A stretch of 16,484 nucleotides of DNA from Cyclostephanos tholiformis (taxonomy: Eukaryota; Bacillariophyta; Thalassiosirophyceae; Thalassiosirales; Thalassiosiraceae), in assembly GCA_036939975.1 (NCBI GenBank), contig JALLPB010000395.1, positions 1 to 16,484 on the forward strand, given 5' to 3'. Positions within the stretch are counted from its first letter, which is position 1. Every line of letters begins with the position of its first letter. Below the pieces are notes generated by a model, which searched no databases, was not told the DNA's origin, and saw nothing but the letters and a program-made list of their open reading frames with translations. Positions 1 through 10,311 of this stretch are shown one piece after another. Both the position numbers and the translations under genes were made by a program.

Positions 1-465
1 GATTCGCTAGGTTTTTAACGCGTGTGATGTTTTGTTCCGTGGTGGCGGGAAAAAAAAAACACTTAATGTCTTTTTCCCACCAAAAAAGCCCAAGATGTTC
101 GCTGGGGGGTGGTGCCCGGTGTTTCTTAAACCCCGGCCTACACGGTATGTTTTTAGGAAAGCTCCAATATTGGCAATAATTGCAATATCAGTGCGGTCTC
201 CCAATAAATATCAATAAATAAAATGACAAATTTGCAATATCAATAATGAAAATTGCATTAAATTGTCAATTATTGCAATACCAATATTTTTCCCTAGACA
301 GATAGCAGAGTGAGCATAGCGGGTTGCTGGCACTGCACGGCTTTTGATTTTGAACGCACGCACCGGTGTGTGACTGTTGTCGGTTGTTTGCTTTCTCGCC
401 TCCACGGTCCATGGGACTTCCAAAATCCAAACCTAAGCCAGCAAGTGAGGAGCAACGGAGCGATT
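1..465. other. AT-rich region upstream of the first gene
   Basis: No convincing gene. Positions 41-81 can fold into a small hairpin: GGT-GGC-GGGAAAAA pairs with TTTTTCCCACC after bulging three bases. Positions 165-290 are very AT-rich and built from variants of TTGCAATATCA (180-190, 232-242, and near 272-283), with an imperfect inverted repeat between about 166-188 and 265-289. A perfect E2F-type octamer lies on the minus strand at 45-52, probably by chance. The frame of the downstream gene is open from a stop at 295-297, but contains no ATG until 466, so 298-465 is probably 5' leader. Confidence 0.5.
166..289. repeat. imperfect AT-rich inverted repeat with internal TTGCAATA-type repeats
   Basis: The left arm (AATATTGG then CAATAATTGC) matches the reverse complement of the right arm, apart from a five-base insertion. 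Copies of TTGCAATATCA lie at 180-190 and 232-242. It could be a relic of a small non-autonomous element or simply low-complexity DNA; I cannot tell which. Confidence 0.3.
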
Positions 466-2453
466 ATGATGCAGAGGAAGAAATCCGCCATCGACGGGGG
501 CCTGTCGCATTCTGCCCCAGATGTTAAAGATGATGACGACTCGACTAAGAAAAAAACGACCCGACTAACTTTTACCTCACAAATGATAGCAAAATCGCCA
601 TCCAATTACTGCCTCCCCGGTGTCCCTACGGTCTTTAAGCTAATTTTGCTAAGCTTCTTAGGATTTGCCTTTTTGGTGGTAATGACTGCCAAGGGTCAAC
701 ATAAACATTGGCATTACCACATAAGGGGGGCACCAAATAATTTGCCTATGAGAGAGCCACACATGCCAGAACCTCTGTTAGATAAGGTTCAAAGACAAAT
801 GGAACGAAGTAAAACGCTTGGTTACAAAAGTGCATCTTCTCTAGATCCTACGCAGCGAATGCTCGCCCAACCCTCTCGCTTTGTCGATTCGGAGAAAAAG
901 CTAAAGCAACAACTTATGAAACTTTTGGAAAGGCAAAATGCCGAATTAAAGAATAAACCCAATAATCCGAATGATGGCGTGCTGGGGGTCAAAATATCTA
1001 ACCGCTACTTGGGTGAGAATTTATTGCCCTATCCTGATTCAAGGGGGGACGAAAAAGAATGGGAAAAACGAGTAGAGGTGAGAAAGGCTAATTTGGAAAG
1101 AAGAGACAAGCAAGAATGGAATGAGATGAAATTTCAATACGATGAAGCTATGGCGAAGTATGAAGATTTCTATCATCCATTGAAATCTCACCAGGAGGCT
1201 GAAGATGACAATGATTCCTTGGATTCTAATGGTGGAGAGACTTCAGCAAATACTGCACCACTGCGACCACCCAGAGGCACTGGGCAATGGCCTTCTCCTT
1301 CTGAAAAGGCAGGGCCTGGTTCGACAATCCTTCTTAAACCAGCATTCGGCTCACACCGTCCATCAAATGATGTAATATTTGTCTTTGCGGAAGGTTATGA
1401 TTTGACTATTTATTTGGCATTTGTAGAGTCGCTGATAGGAACAGGTTACAGTGGAGATTTGGTACTATCAATATCCGCTGAAGATAAGCTGAAACCCGAT
1501 GTGAAAAAGTATCTTCAATCCGTCAACTCTCAACCTAGTGGAGTAAATATTGTCGCATATGAAGTGGATTGGTCCTGTTTTAGTCAATCCGGGGAATCCG
1601 TGGCTGGTGCCAATGGGGGAACAGCTCACTGTAAAATGAATAACGCTTTCGGTGATGCATTTGGGAATCCAATATCGGACCCTAGAGAGCCACGACCAGT
1701 TGCCACTGCGAGGTATGAGCTTTATTGGATATGGAGTTTACATTATAAGAGTGAGAGTTGGCTTATGTTAATTGACGCAAGGGATGTGTGGTTCCAACTG
1801 CATCCCTTTGGAGACCTGATAAAGAAAGGAAAGGTGTCTGGAGAATTGCATTTATTCGGGGTGAGATTTGACTTCTGCGAGGAGCCTTTCCTTATTTCAT
1901 ATGTGTCATTCACTGTCACCTTTTCTTTTTTTGCCAGGAAAATGCAGATGCTGTGAGAATCGGGACATCGAGCTTCAACCGAGGTTGGCTCATCACTGCA
2001 TATGGTGAAAAAGCTGTCTTGCCATACTATCAAAAACCTGTCATTTGTTCTGGCTCCACCATTGGAAATCAGGATGCCATTGAGACTTATCTTCGCGCTA
2101 TGGTCGCTCAGTTTGATACAACACTTTGCAAAACGAAGGGCTGTGATCAAGGATTTCATAACTACCTTTACTATTCTGGGAAATTAGGCAAGGCAGGCAG
2201 TAAAGGTAGTATTGAAGGAATATCAGAGGTAATCGTTCATGATCAAGGAAAAGGTATCATCAACAACCTGGCTGCATTGCGGATGAAGCCATTGAGTGAG
2301 TGGGGTTTGTACGATGCCAAGAGGGAGTTGGTGCTAAACTGGGATGGATCAACAAGCGCAGTGGCTCATCAATACGATAGAGATCCAGAAGTGACTGTCA
2401 TGGTCAAGAAGAGGAAGCAACAGTTTGAAAGTACGTGGAAGGCTTCCCAATAG
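466..2453 (+). CDS. putative type II membrane glycosyltransferase-like protein, two exons
   Basis: Exons 466-1860 and 1938-2453 (TAG 2451-2453) encode 636 aa; the phase-0 intron 1861-1937 runs GTGAGA to TTGCCAG. ATG 466 is the first in-frame ATG after a stop at 295. Residues 1-55 are a basic and acidic cytosolic tail, about 56-74 a single hydrophobic anchor (FKLILLSFLGFAFLVVM), then a charged, partly coiled-coil stem rich in Lys/Glu/Arg (to about 290). The C-terminal half looks like a folded lumenal domain. It contains DARDVWFQ at 437-444, a DxD-like acidic motif followed by a PF pair, then a CSGSTIGN stretch (about 502) and CDQGFHNYL (about 534). This order resembles Golgi GT-A nucleotide-sugar transferases of algae and other eukaryotes. 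Function is inferred from topology and motif style only; donor and acceptor are unknown, and I could not assign a named family. Confidence 0.7.
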
Positions 2454-2516
2454 TGTGAATAAGGAAAGAGGGAATAACGCTGCACTTAGTATAGATCAAT
2501 AGTCCATCCTTGAAAC

Positions 2517-2543
2517 TCGTCTTGAGAATTCATTTCAAGACGA
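2517..2543 (+). repeat. 11-bp hairpin in the probable 3' UTR
   Basis: TCGTCTTGAGA (2517-2527) pairs with TTTCAAGACGA (2533-2543) around a five-base loop. All eleven positions pair in RNA, one as G-U. It begins 63 bases after the stop of the upstream gene, so it is probably transcribed in its 3' UTR. It could be a 3'-end processing or stability element; that role is inference. Confidence 0.5.
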
Positions 2544-2695
2544 CTACATTTCAACTTGACGTTCCTGTATTCAATATACCTTGGCATTTCCCTTCCCATC
2601 ACTTATCGTCATCGTGTCATTATGTCACATAGGTGAATTTTCCAAAGAGAAAAACTGGAGAATGCCTTTACATAGAGCTTTTCACCTGGAAAATA

Positions 2696-2757
2696 CCTCA
2701 CTTTAGCGATTTTGTATTAATTCCTACGAAGAAAAAAAATCCTATCGCTAAGTGAGG
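2696..2757. repeat. inverted repeat with CCTCACTT(T)AGCGAT arms
   Basis: CCTCACTTTAGCGAT (2696-2710) is the reverse complement of ATCGCTAAGTGAGG (2744-2757) apart from one extra T, with a 33-base AT-rich spacer. A GAATGCC (from about 2660) and GGCATTC (from 2756) pair lies just outside. This could be a hairpin between the convergent genes or the remains of a small inverted-repeat element. Confidence 0.45.
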
Positions 2758-3028
2758 CATTCCGCATTATCTCCCTTTTCCAAATCATTTTCTACTCCTG
2801 CTCCTTACACTTCATGCCCATGAGATGTTCCGTAGTAAAATTGGCAAACAATTTCCAGAGAAGGATTACATCAGCATTGTCAGCCTGCAGGTTGGCATTC
2901 TCGACCTCCTCTTGTTCGCTTGATTTAGTCTCCTTGACTGTTTGAGGACAAGGATAGGAGTAAGACAAATGAAAGACGAAGATAAAAGACATTGTGATGA
3001 CAATATGTTTACTCTTCCTATAAATAAT

Positions 3029-4903
3029 TTACAGCTGAGACATGACCTCATCGGCTATAGCGATTGTCCGGTCAATATCTTCATCGGTGTGGGCCAAACT
3101 CATGAAACCAGCTTCATACATTGATGGGGCCAAGTAAACACCCCTCTCCAACATCATTCGGTGCCACTTTCCAAATCGGGCGGAATCTGACTTCGCCGCC
3201 TGAGAGAAGTTCTTGACAGGACCGTCAACGAAGTACCATCCGAACATCCCCCCAGCGTAATCACCTGAAATAGGAAGTCCATACTTCGTGGCAGTGGCAA
3301 CGATACCATCAACGAGCTTCTTCGACTTACGTTCCAGCTCTTCGTAAACGCCATCTGCGGACAATTTCTTCAGCGTCTCAATCCCAGCAGTCATAGCAAG
3401 GGGGTTACCAGAAAGAGTGCCTGCTTGATACATTGGGCCAGCGGGGGCAACCATTGCCATGATTTCCTTCTTACCTCCATAGGCACCCACGGGTAGCCCG
3501 CCTCCAATAACCTTACCCATGGTAGTCAAATCGGGCGTTACACCAAAATAACTCTGGGCACCGCCGTAGGCAACACGGAATCCGGTCATGACCTCATCAA
3601 AGACACAGACCGCTCCATGTTCGGTACACAGGTCGCGAAGGCCCTGGAGGAATTCTTTGTCAGGTTTGATGAAGCCGGAGTTACCAACCACAGGTTCTAA
3701 GATGACGGCTGCGATTTCGTCCTTGTTCTCTTCAAAGATTGCCTTAACCTGTGCCAAGTTGTTGTACTCCGCGCAGAGAGTGGCCTTTGTGGCGCTAGAA
3801 GGCACGCCGGGGCTGTCGGGCAAGCCCAAGGTGGCGACGCCTGACCCTGCCTGGACAAGGAACGCATCCGCGTGGCCGTGGTAGCATCCCTCGAATTTGA
3901 TGACCTTCTCACGGCCAGTGTAGGCGCGGCAGAGGCGGATCATGCCCATGCATGCCTCGGTTCCCGAATTAGTAAAGCGGACCATTTCAACAGATGGGAC
4001 GGCGGCGATGACGGCCTTGGCGAGTTCGTTCTCGAGGGCGCAGGGGGCACCGAAGGAAGTTCCTGAGGCGTGAGATTGTTTGATGATTGATAAGAAGTAA
4101 TTGAGAATTCGATGGGGTCAAAACAATGAGTGGACACAATAAACGCCAAAAAAAGCTGCGCCGAGAGTCGTCCTTATAATAACTTACCCTTATCCATGGT
4201 TTTCTTCACAGCATCCAAGACATCATCATCTGCATGTCCGAGGATGGCGGGACCCCACGTTCCAACGTAATCAATGAATTTGTTCCCATCGACATCCCAG
4301 GCATAGGCACCCTTGACCTTGTCGAAGACAATGGGATTGCCACCAACGGACTTAAAGGCACGCACGGGTGAGGAAACTCCACCGGGCATGAGCTGCAATT
4401 GGAGGAAAGACAGTGCATGAGATATATGGGGCGGTTGATGAAAGGTTATGAGACTTGTTCCTTCGTGCTTTTATCATTTTCAAGTGCAAGTTCCTCGGTG
4501 ATGTAGACAAGAAAATAGAGAGTGCATTGGATCGCTAGGACTGCTCGATTGATGTTAACTCCATTTGTTCTTTCGTGGAATCACCTGCGTTCCCATCTAA
4601 GTAGGTGCTACTCCTCCCTTGGCTCAATCAATCCATCGCTCCAGCACAATCCGAATTAAGTAACGTCCCTACAGCTAAATTAAATTAACACACACACTCC
4701 TACTGTTATTCTCAGAAACTCACGGTCTTCGCCTCCGCGAAGATTTCTTCGCTCTTAGTGAAAGTGTAAGTTTTGGTGGCAGCGGTGGAATGCAACGCGC
4801 TCGATGACAAGCCGTTGCTAGCGGACAAATGGACGGTCGAGAATGCACATGCATTGCCTGCGCAGATGGCTAGGATGAGAGCGGAGGCGGCGGCGAGCTT
4901 CAT
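3029..4903 (-). CDS. hemL: glutamate-1-semialdehyde 2,1-aminomutase, plastid precursor, three exons
   Basis: This PLP enzyme converts glutamate-1-semialdehyde to 5-aminolevulinate, the first committed precursor of chlorophyll and haem, in the plastid stroma. In transcript order the exons are 4903-4724, 4392-4188 and 4062-3029, giving 472 aa. Introns are 4393-4723 (GTGAGT/GCAG, phase 0) and 4063-4187 (GTAAGT/CAG, phase 1). Residues 1-20 are a signal peptide with an ACA|F cleavage site, followed by a Ser/Thr-rich transit peptide, as in diatom plastid proteins. The mature enzyme starts near residue 50. It has [12 protein letters not shown] just after the first splice junction, NSGTEA, the GCYHGHAD motif, FDEVMTGFR, and the Schiff-base lysine in [13 protein letters not shown] (Lys312). 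All family landmarks are intact and the length is normal for a precursor. It is transcribed away from SMC1 across a shared 789-bp spacer. Confidence 0.96.
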
Positions 4904-5176
4904 TTTGATGGTGGATTAATAAGCTGGATGTGCTGGATGCGTGAGAGATCTGAAAAAAGAAAAAACATAATATTATGGTAGAATCAGTTTGCGGTAGGGG
5001 GGGTTCGGTGTGTGGGGTGCAGATGAAATCTATGTGCGTCAGTTGTATTCATATTATGATTCCATCGTACTTTTTTGCAAATAAGAGAGGGTTGAACTTT
5101 ATCGACTGCCACCTGTAACAGAGTACTACTATAGGTACCTACCGTGTTTACCTATTCGATGAGAATGGGACTGATC

Positions 5177-5184
5177 TTTCCCGC
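5177..5184 (+). promoter_or_regulatory. candidate E2F/DP site (TTTCCCGC)
   Basis: It is an exact match to the TTTSSCGC consensus bound by E2F/DP factors in animals and plants. It lies 509 bp before the SMC1 start codon and about 275 bp before the hemL start, and is paired with a second site 14 bp downstream. Cohesin genes are often S-phase regulated, so SMC1 is the natural target, though hemL is closer. A match alone does not prove binding. Confidence 0.4.
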
Positions 5185-5198
5185 CATAAGTGTAAAAA

Positions 5199-5206
5199 TT
5201 TGGCGC
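5199..5206 (+). promoter_or_regulatory. candidate E2F/DP site (TTTGGCGC)
   Basis: A second exact TTTSSCGC match, in the same orientation as the one at 5177 and about two helical turns from it (22 bp start to start). Close pairing is a little more telling than a single octamer. A single match is expected about once per 8 kb by chance. Confidence 0.4.
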
Positions 5207-5692
5207 GTAGAGTAGACAAATAATATTGTTTTGGTCACCAAAAATTCCCCTTCTTCCCTAATATATCATCACAACATGACAATGTCAAGTTGACCGTAAC
5301 AACAGAGAATAAAACTGTGAGTATCCGCATCAAGCGACGCACTTCTGCGATGCGCGAACTGCAATACTGTTTTTTTTCGGGCTTGTGGGGAGGCGCGGAC
5401 AGCTAGGATTGGTATTCTGACGCAGACGGCGGCGACGGTTCGCGATGCACATGCCACCTGTCGTCATTGTTTTTACCGTCGCTCCCAATCACCGACGAAT
5501 GACGAGTATGACTGGGTAAATGGATGTCATCATTAACCCTCTCCTGCTGCCTTTGATCCTATTTACTTGCGATCGTCCATCTTGACAGATAACAAACCCC
5601 CCGTTCCTGTCGTCCATACCAAATCATACACGCCGCCGGACCAGGAGCGGTAAAACACCCCAAAAGAGAAAGTCTCACTTCGCCCCGAAACG

Positions 5693-8600
5693 ATGCCGGT
5701 GACCTACCTGGAACTCGAAAACTTCAAATCTTATGCGGGGAAACAGCGCATTGGGCCCTTCTTCAATTTCACCTGCGTCATTGGTCCGAATGGCAGCGGC
5801 AAGTCCAATCTGATGGACGGTAAGCAAATCTGGTACTCTCGTGTGTCATCGCGATGAAACTCTCGTGCTCAATTATATCTCACTCATTACCCATCGCATT
5901 TCATGATCAGCCATGTCTTTCGTTCTGGGCGTGCAGTCCCGCGATTTGCGTAGCTCGCAGATGAAGGACCTGATATTCCGACCGCCGGGGTCGGAATATG
6001 ACGACACTCTGAGCGCCCGCGCCAGTCTTGTGTACGTTGAGCCGACCCCTGTATCGAACAAGAAAGATGGGCGGGAGGGGGGAGACTACGTGGAGGAAGT
6101 CGACGAAGACAGGAAGGAAGAGGGTCGACTTTCCAAAAAATTGCCAAAGGGGAAAACGACCATTTTCAGCCGTATTGTCACCACTAAGGGTGCCGGCGAG
6201 TATCAGATCAACGGCAAGACCGTGACCTTCAAGCAATATGAGACAAAATTGGCCTCCATCGGGGTATTGCTCAAAGCGCGTAACTTTCTGGTATTTCAGG
6301 GTGACGTCGAAGGCATGGCTAGGAAGAATCCAAAGCAGCTGGTTGAGATGTTTGAAAATTTGAGCGGCTCGGCGGAGTTGAAGGAGGAGTATGAGGCGGC
6401 CTTGAAGGCGAAGGAGGAGGCGGAACAGAGGACCATATTCGCATTTAATAAGACGAAGGAGCACAAGAGTGAACGTAGGGTGCTGAAGGAGCAAAAGGTG
6501 AGGTTTCTGCCAAATGTGTTTGTGCAGGAAATGACAACTTGAGTATTTGTGTCTTGCTTTATTTTGTGTCTTAACTAACCTGTCTTAACACGCGCTTATT
6601 TGATTCCCCATTCCTCACACACAATATGCCCATCATCAAATCTCAGGAAGAAGCAGAACGATTCCACGAACTCCTATCGCAACGCACCTCGCTCAAAACT
6701 AACTACTTCCTATGGTTGCTCTTTCACATCCATTCCGACGTGCAGCAGCGCGAGTTAGCGCTCATGGAGCTGCAAGAATCCCTTGCGGAACACCAGACAG
6801 TAGTCAGCGAGAAAGAGGCTCTACTGAAGCAGGCTAAAAAGGAGGTGAGCAAGGCCCGTAGTCAGTCTTCCGCGAAGGACAAGCAGCGCATAAAGCTCGA
6901 GGCTGAGGTGGACAAGTTGCAGCCCTCGATGATCGCATCCTCCGAAGCAATTAGTGCTCTCACAAAGCGCGTTGCTGCCGACGTAAAGGCCGTTGCCAAA
7001 ATCGAGAAGGAAAAGTCTGCGCACGGGGCAAAGTTGGCGGAGCTCGAGGAGGAGATTCAGGAATACCAGGAAAAGGAGGAAGAATTGCAAAAGGATTATG
7101 ACCAACTTAAAGATTCAGAGTCAGGAGTTGGGAGCATGACGGAGGAACAAGAGATGGAATACGAAAAGATTCGCGATGCGGCTGCGGTTGCCTCCGCGGT
7201 TCCGCGACGAAAGCTCCAGAGCGCCATAAGGTCTCTGGAGAGTGCACGTGTGACGGCTGCTAAGGTTGTCGAGGAAAGGAAAGAATTGCAGAGTAGGAAA
7301 GATGATGCCGAACGTAGTGTGGTGGAGTTGACTGCCAGGAAGGAGACTTTGGAAAAGGTAAGTTGTTGCTTGGTCAAGATTTAACGTATCGGCGTTCTTT
7401 GGTGGTTTGGTGCGTGTCTTTTCTCTAGAAACCACATAGCTCGCTAACACTTATTCTTTACAAAAATAGAGCCTTGGAAGAACCCAATCAGAGTTAGCCA
7501 CATCTGAATCCACCCTCTCCTCTCTTCAGAAGTCCGTCTCTGAACACCAAGCCAAACGCGCCTCCATTGAAACTCAACTTGAAACAATCCAGAACACTTT
7601 GCGACAAGCAAAGGATGATAGACGCAAGGATAAGGAAGAGGAACGAATCTTAAATGCTATCGGTGCGCTAAAGCGACATTTTCCAGGAGTCAAGGGCAGA
7701 CTCGTGGATTTGTGCAGGCCGAGTCAGCAGAGGTATAACTTGGCGGTGACCGTAGCAGGTGGGAAGGATATGGATGCGATTGTTGTTGATGGGAAGAAGA
7801 CTGCGTTTGATTGCATTAAGTACCTGAGGGGTGAGTTAGTTTGTTGACGGAATGGATGCGCCCCAGAGACGTTTGATTAATTATGTGACTCATATTTCCG
7901 TGCCACTTACTTGCTTGCACAACCACATTACAGACCAACGTATCGGCACAGCCACCTTTCTCCCTCTAGACTCCCTCCAAATTCCCACCTCTGAAAGCAC
8001 CGAACGCTTACGTGCTATGGCCGAAAATGACGGCCGTTATCGTCTTGCGGCTGACGTCATTCGTGTTTCTAGTGATGAGATTCGCCGTGCAGTATTGTAT
8101 GCCGTGGGGAATACAGTCGTTTGCGATTCGCTAGACATAGCACGAGAAATTTGTTTCTCCCGTGGTGGTGCAAGGGGTAGCAACACAGATGATCGCATCA
8201 AGGCAGTCACCGTCAAAGGCGCAGTCATAAGCAAGGCGGGTACCATGACAGGCGGTGTCACCCAAGATGATACCAATCGTGCAGGACGCTGGTCAGATCA
8301 AAAGCTCGATGAACTGCGTTACAAGAAGGAGGCACTGGAAGTCGAGCGTGAAGATTTAGACTCCGAGGCAGGACGTGGAAGTGGGGGTCACTTTGCCAAA
8401 ATGGAAGATTTGAGGAACGCTATTGGCAACTTAAGAAATAAGGAACAATATACCAAATCTGACCTGGAGTACACGAAGAAGAAACTTCTTGAGCAAGTGA
8501 CATTGCTAAAGAGCTTTAAAAAGTTGTTTGTTAAGCTAGAGAAGAAGGCGGCCGAGGCTGAGGAGGGAGTGACTGAAGCGAATGACCTGGTAGTGATGCA

Positions 8601-10311
8601 TCGTCAGGAGGTGCGGGGCGTGGAGGAAGAGCATTTCGCACCTTTCAGGGAGAAGACGGGAATTACTGATTTGAGAGCCTACGACGAGGCAATTGGCAAG
8701 GCTCGGGAGGATTTCGTGAAGAAGAGGACAGATATTCGTGAGCACCTTGCCAAGGTCAGTGATAATTTGAGGTTTTATCCACATGATTACATCTGCGCTC
8801 ACATATTCCATGTTATCATGTTCTGTATAGTTGACTGCTAAGAAAAAGTATGAGGACGAGAAAGACTTCGATAGCAAGCTCGCCGAGGCCAAAGAGAGAA
8901 AGGTCATGGACGAGAACAAGCTCATGGAAGCCAAAAGGTTGGACGAGACGCTACTTTCTGAAGTTTCTGAAGTCAAGGCAAAGCTAGCCGATGCCGAATC
9001 GACTCTAAAGCAGGCCACGGCGGCAGAACAGGAGAAAGATGAGGTAGTTCGCGTTGCCAGGAGTAACTTGAAAGAGGCAGAGGGTGATTATATCAAGGTC
9101 TCCAAGACTATGAACGCCGAAGAAAACGACCTCATGGTTCTACGTCAGAAGCTTCATGAGACTCTCCAAAAAGCTAGGGTGGATGAGGTCGAGCTGCCCA
9201 TGCTCAACACAGAAGAAGTTGACGAAGACGACGTCGAGGATAGCCAAGCAAGCTCCTCACGAACAATCAGCCGTTCGCGGAATTCCAACAGCCAATCTGC
9301 GACACAAGACTCGAGTGCTTACTCGGAGCACTTCTCCCAACGGGATGATTCCAAGGTTGCGAAGGACAGAAGAGATGCAAGTAAAGTTGACTTTTCATCG
9401 ATGGACGAGGACCTCAAGTTGCGTCGAAGTGCATCGGAGGATGACAAGTTGAACGCCAAGTTTGAGAGCAGGATTACCAAGCTTACGCAAGAAATTGAGG
9501 GGATTGCTCCTAATATGAAGGTTGGTTCATTACTTTTCCTATTTGTTTTGGTAATTAGCATCTTCGCAGGTTTCTCACTGATCAAAAACCTGTTATCATT
9601 TAATATGTTAAGGCCTCTGACGCCTTTGACAGTATGACAGAGAAGGTGAAGGAGACTGTAGATGAATTCAATAAAGCAAAGGAAGAAAGCCGCAGGGCGA
9701 ACGAAGCCTTCAACAAGGCCCGAAAGGCGAGGGCTCACAAGTTCAACACAGCCTTCAAACAGATCGATGCCGCCCTGAAAATTATTTACACGGATATGAC
9801 CAAGTCAAGTAAGCATCCCCTCGGAGGTAATGCATACCTTAGTCTCGACGACTCTGACGAGCCCTATCGCGGTGGGATGAAGTTCAATGCCATGCCCCCG
9901 ATGAAGCGCTTTCGCGACATGGAGCAGCTCAGCGGCGGAGAGAAGACGGTGGCAGCCCTTTCTCTTTTGTTTGCCATTCATTCGTACCGTCCCGCGCCGT
10001 TCTTCATCATGGACGAGGTCGATGCGGCATTGGATAATGTCAACGTACTCAAAGTCTGCAATTACATTCGCCAGAGGAGTGGCGATTTCCAGTGCATAGT
10101 TATAAGTCTCAAGGATATGTTCTACGAGAGGAGTGAATCATTAGTCGGGATTTGCCGTGACGTCTCGAGCAATTCTAGTCGAACCTTGACCCTAGACCTA
10201 ACGAAGTACGATGCTAAATCGGTGGGGCAAAAGCGCTCTCGTGGTGGAGGAGACAACATCGATGTGGACTCACTCAAGAGACCTAAAAGGACTGCTATGA
10301 GCGCTCAGTAG
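5693..10311 (+). CDS. SMC1: cohesin ATPase subunit SMC1, seven exons
   Basis: SMC1 pairs with SMC3 to form the cohesin ring that holds sister chromatids together in the nucleus. Exons: 5693-5819, 5911-6497, 6647-7357, 7470-7830, 7934-8754, 8831-9520, 9613-10311 (TAG); the 3996 nt give 1331 aa. All six introns are GT-AG, 76-149 bp, and the frame is kept at every junction. Walker A GPNGSGKS is at residues 31-38, followed by LMDA and [15 protein letters not shown] follows in the N-terminal head. Residues about 185-535 and 715-1110 are long Lys/Glu-rich coiled coils around a hinge (about 535-715, with [12 protein letters not shown] and a GTMTGG end). The C-terminal head has [11 protein letters not shown] (from 1205) and Walker [13 protein letters not shown] with Asp1233-Glu1234. 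LTLDLTKYD near the end is typical of SMC1 rather than SMC2-6. It is about 100 aa longer than animal SMC1, partly from an acidic/basic insert (91-124) and a Ser-rich insert (997-1044). Confidence 0.96.

Larger units (their letters stand above)
2454..3028. other. convergent intergenic region (3' ends of the membrane protein gene and hemL)
   Basis: The two flanking genes end facing each other here. The stretch contains two clear inverted repeats, listed separately, and otherwise no supported gene. A 66-codon open frame on the minus strand (2792-2992) has no recognisable motif and is discussed under findings. Confidence 0.6.
4904..5692. promoter_or_regulatory. divergent promoter region between hemL and SMC1
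   Basis: 789 bp separate the two start codons, which point outward. It must hold both promoters and 5' leaders, but I cannot place the transcription starts. The only recognisable motifs are two E2F-type octamers at 5177 and 5199. A short open frame on the minus strand (5269-5457) shows no protein-like features. Confidence 0.6.

Noticed and set aside
310..465. GTG at 310 as the start of the first membrane protein gene
   Set aside because: GTG starts are not expected in a eukaryotic nuclear gene. The Cys/Arg-rich translation before 466 looks non-coding, and ATG 466 gives a normal type II protein.
9521..9612. Earlier acceptor TTCGCAG (ending 9569) for the last SMC1 intron
   Set aside because: It would add 43 nt and shift the frame, whereas the acceptor at 9612 joins the two conserved parts in frame.
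5887..9738. Open frames antisense to SMC1, such as the Leu-rich one at 5907-6494
   Set aside because: They mirror the Lys/Glu-rich coiled-coil codons, cross the verified introns and show no domain.
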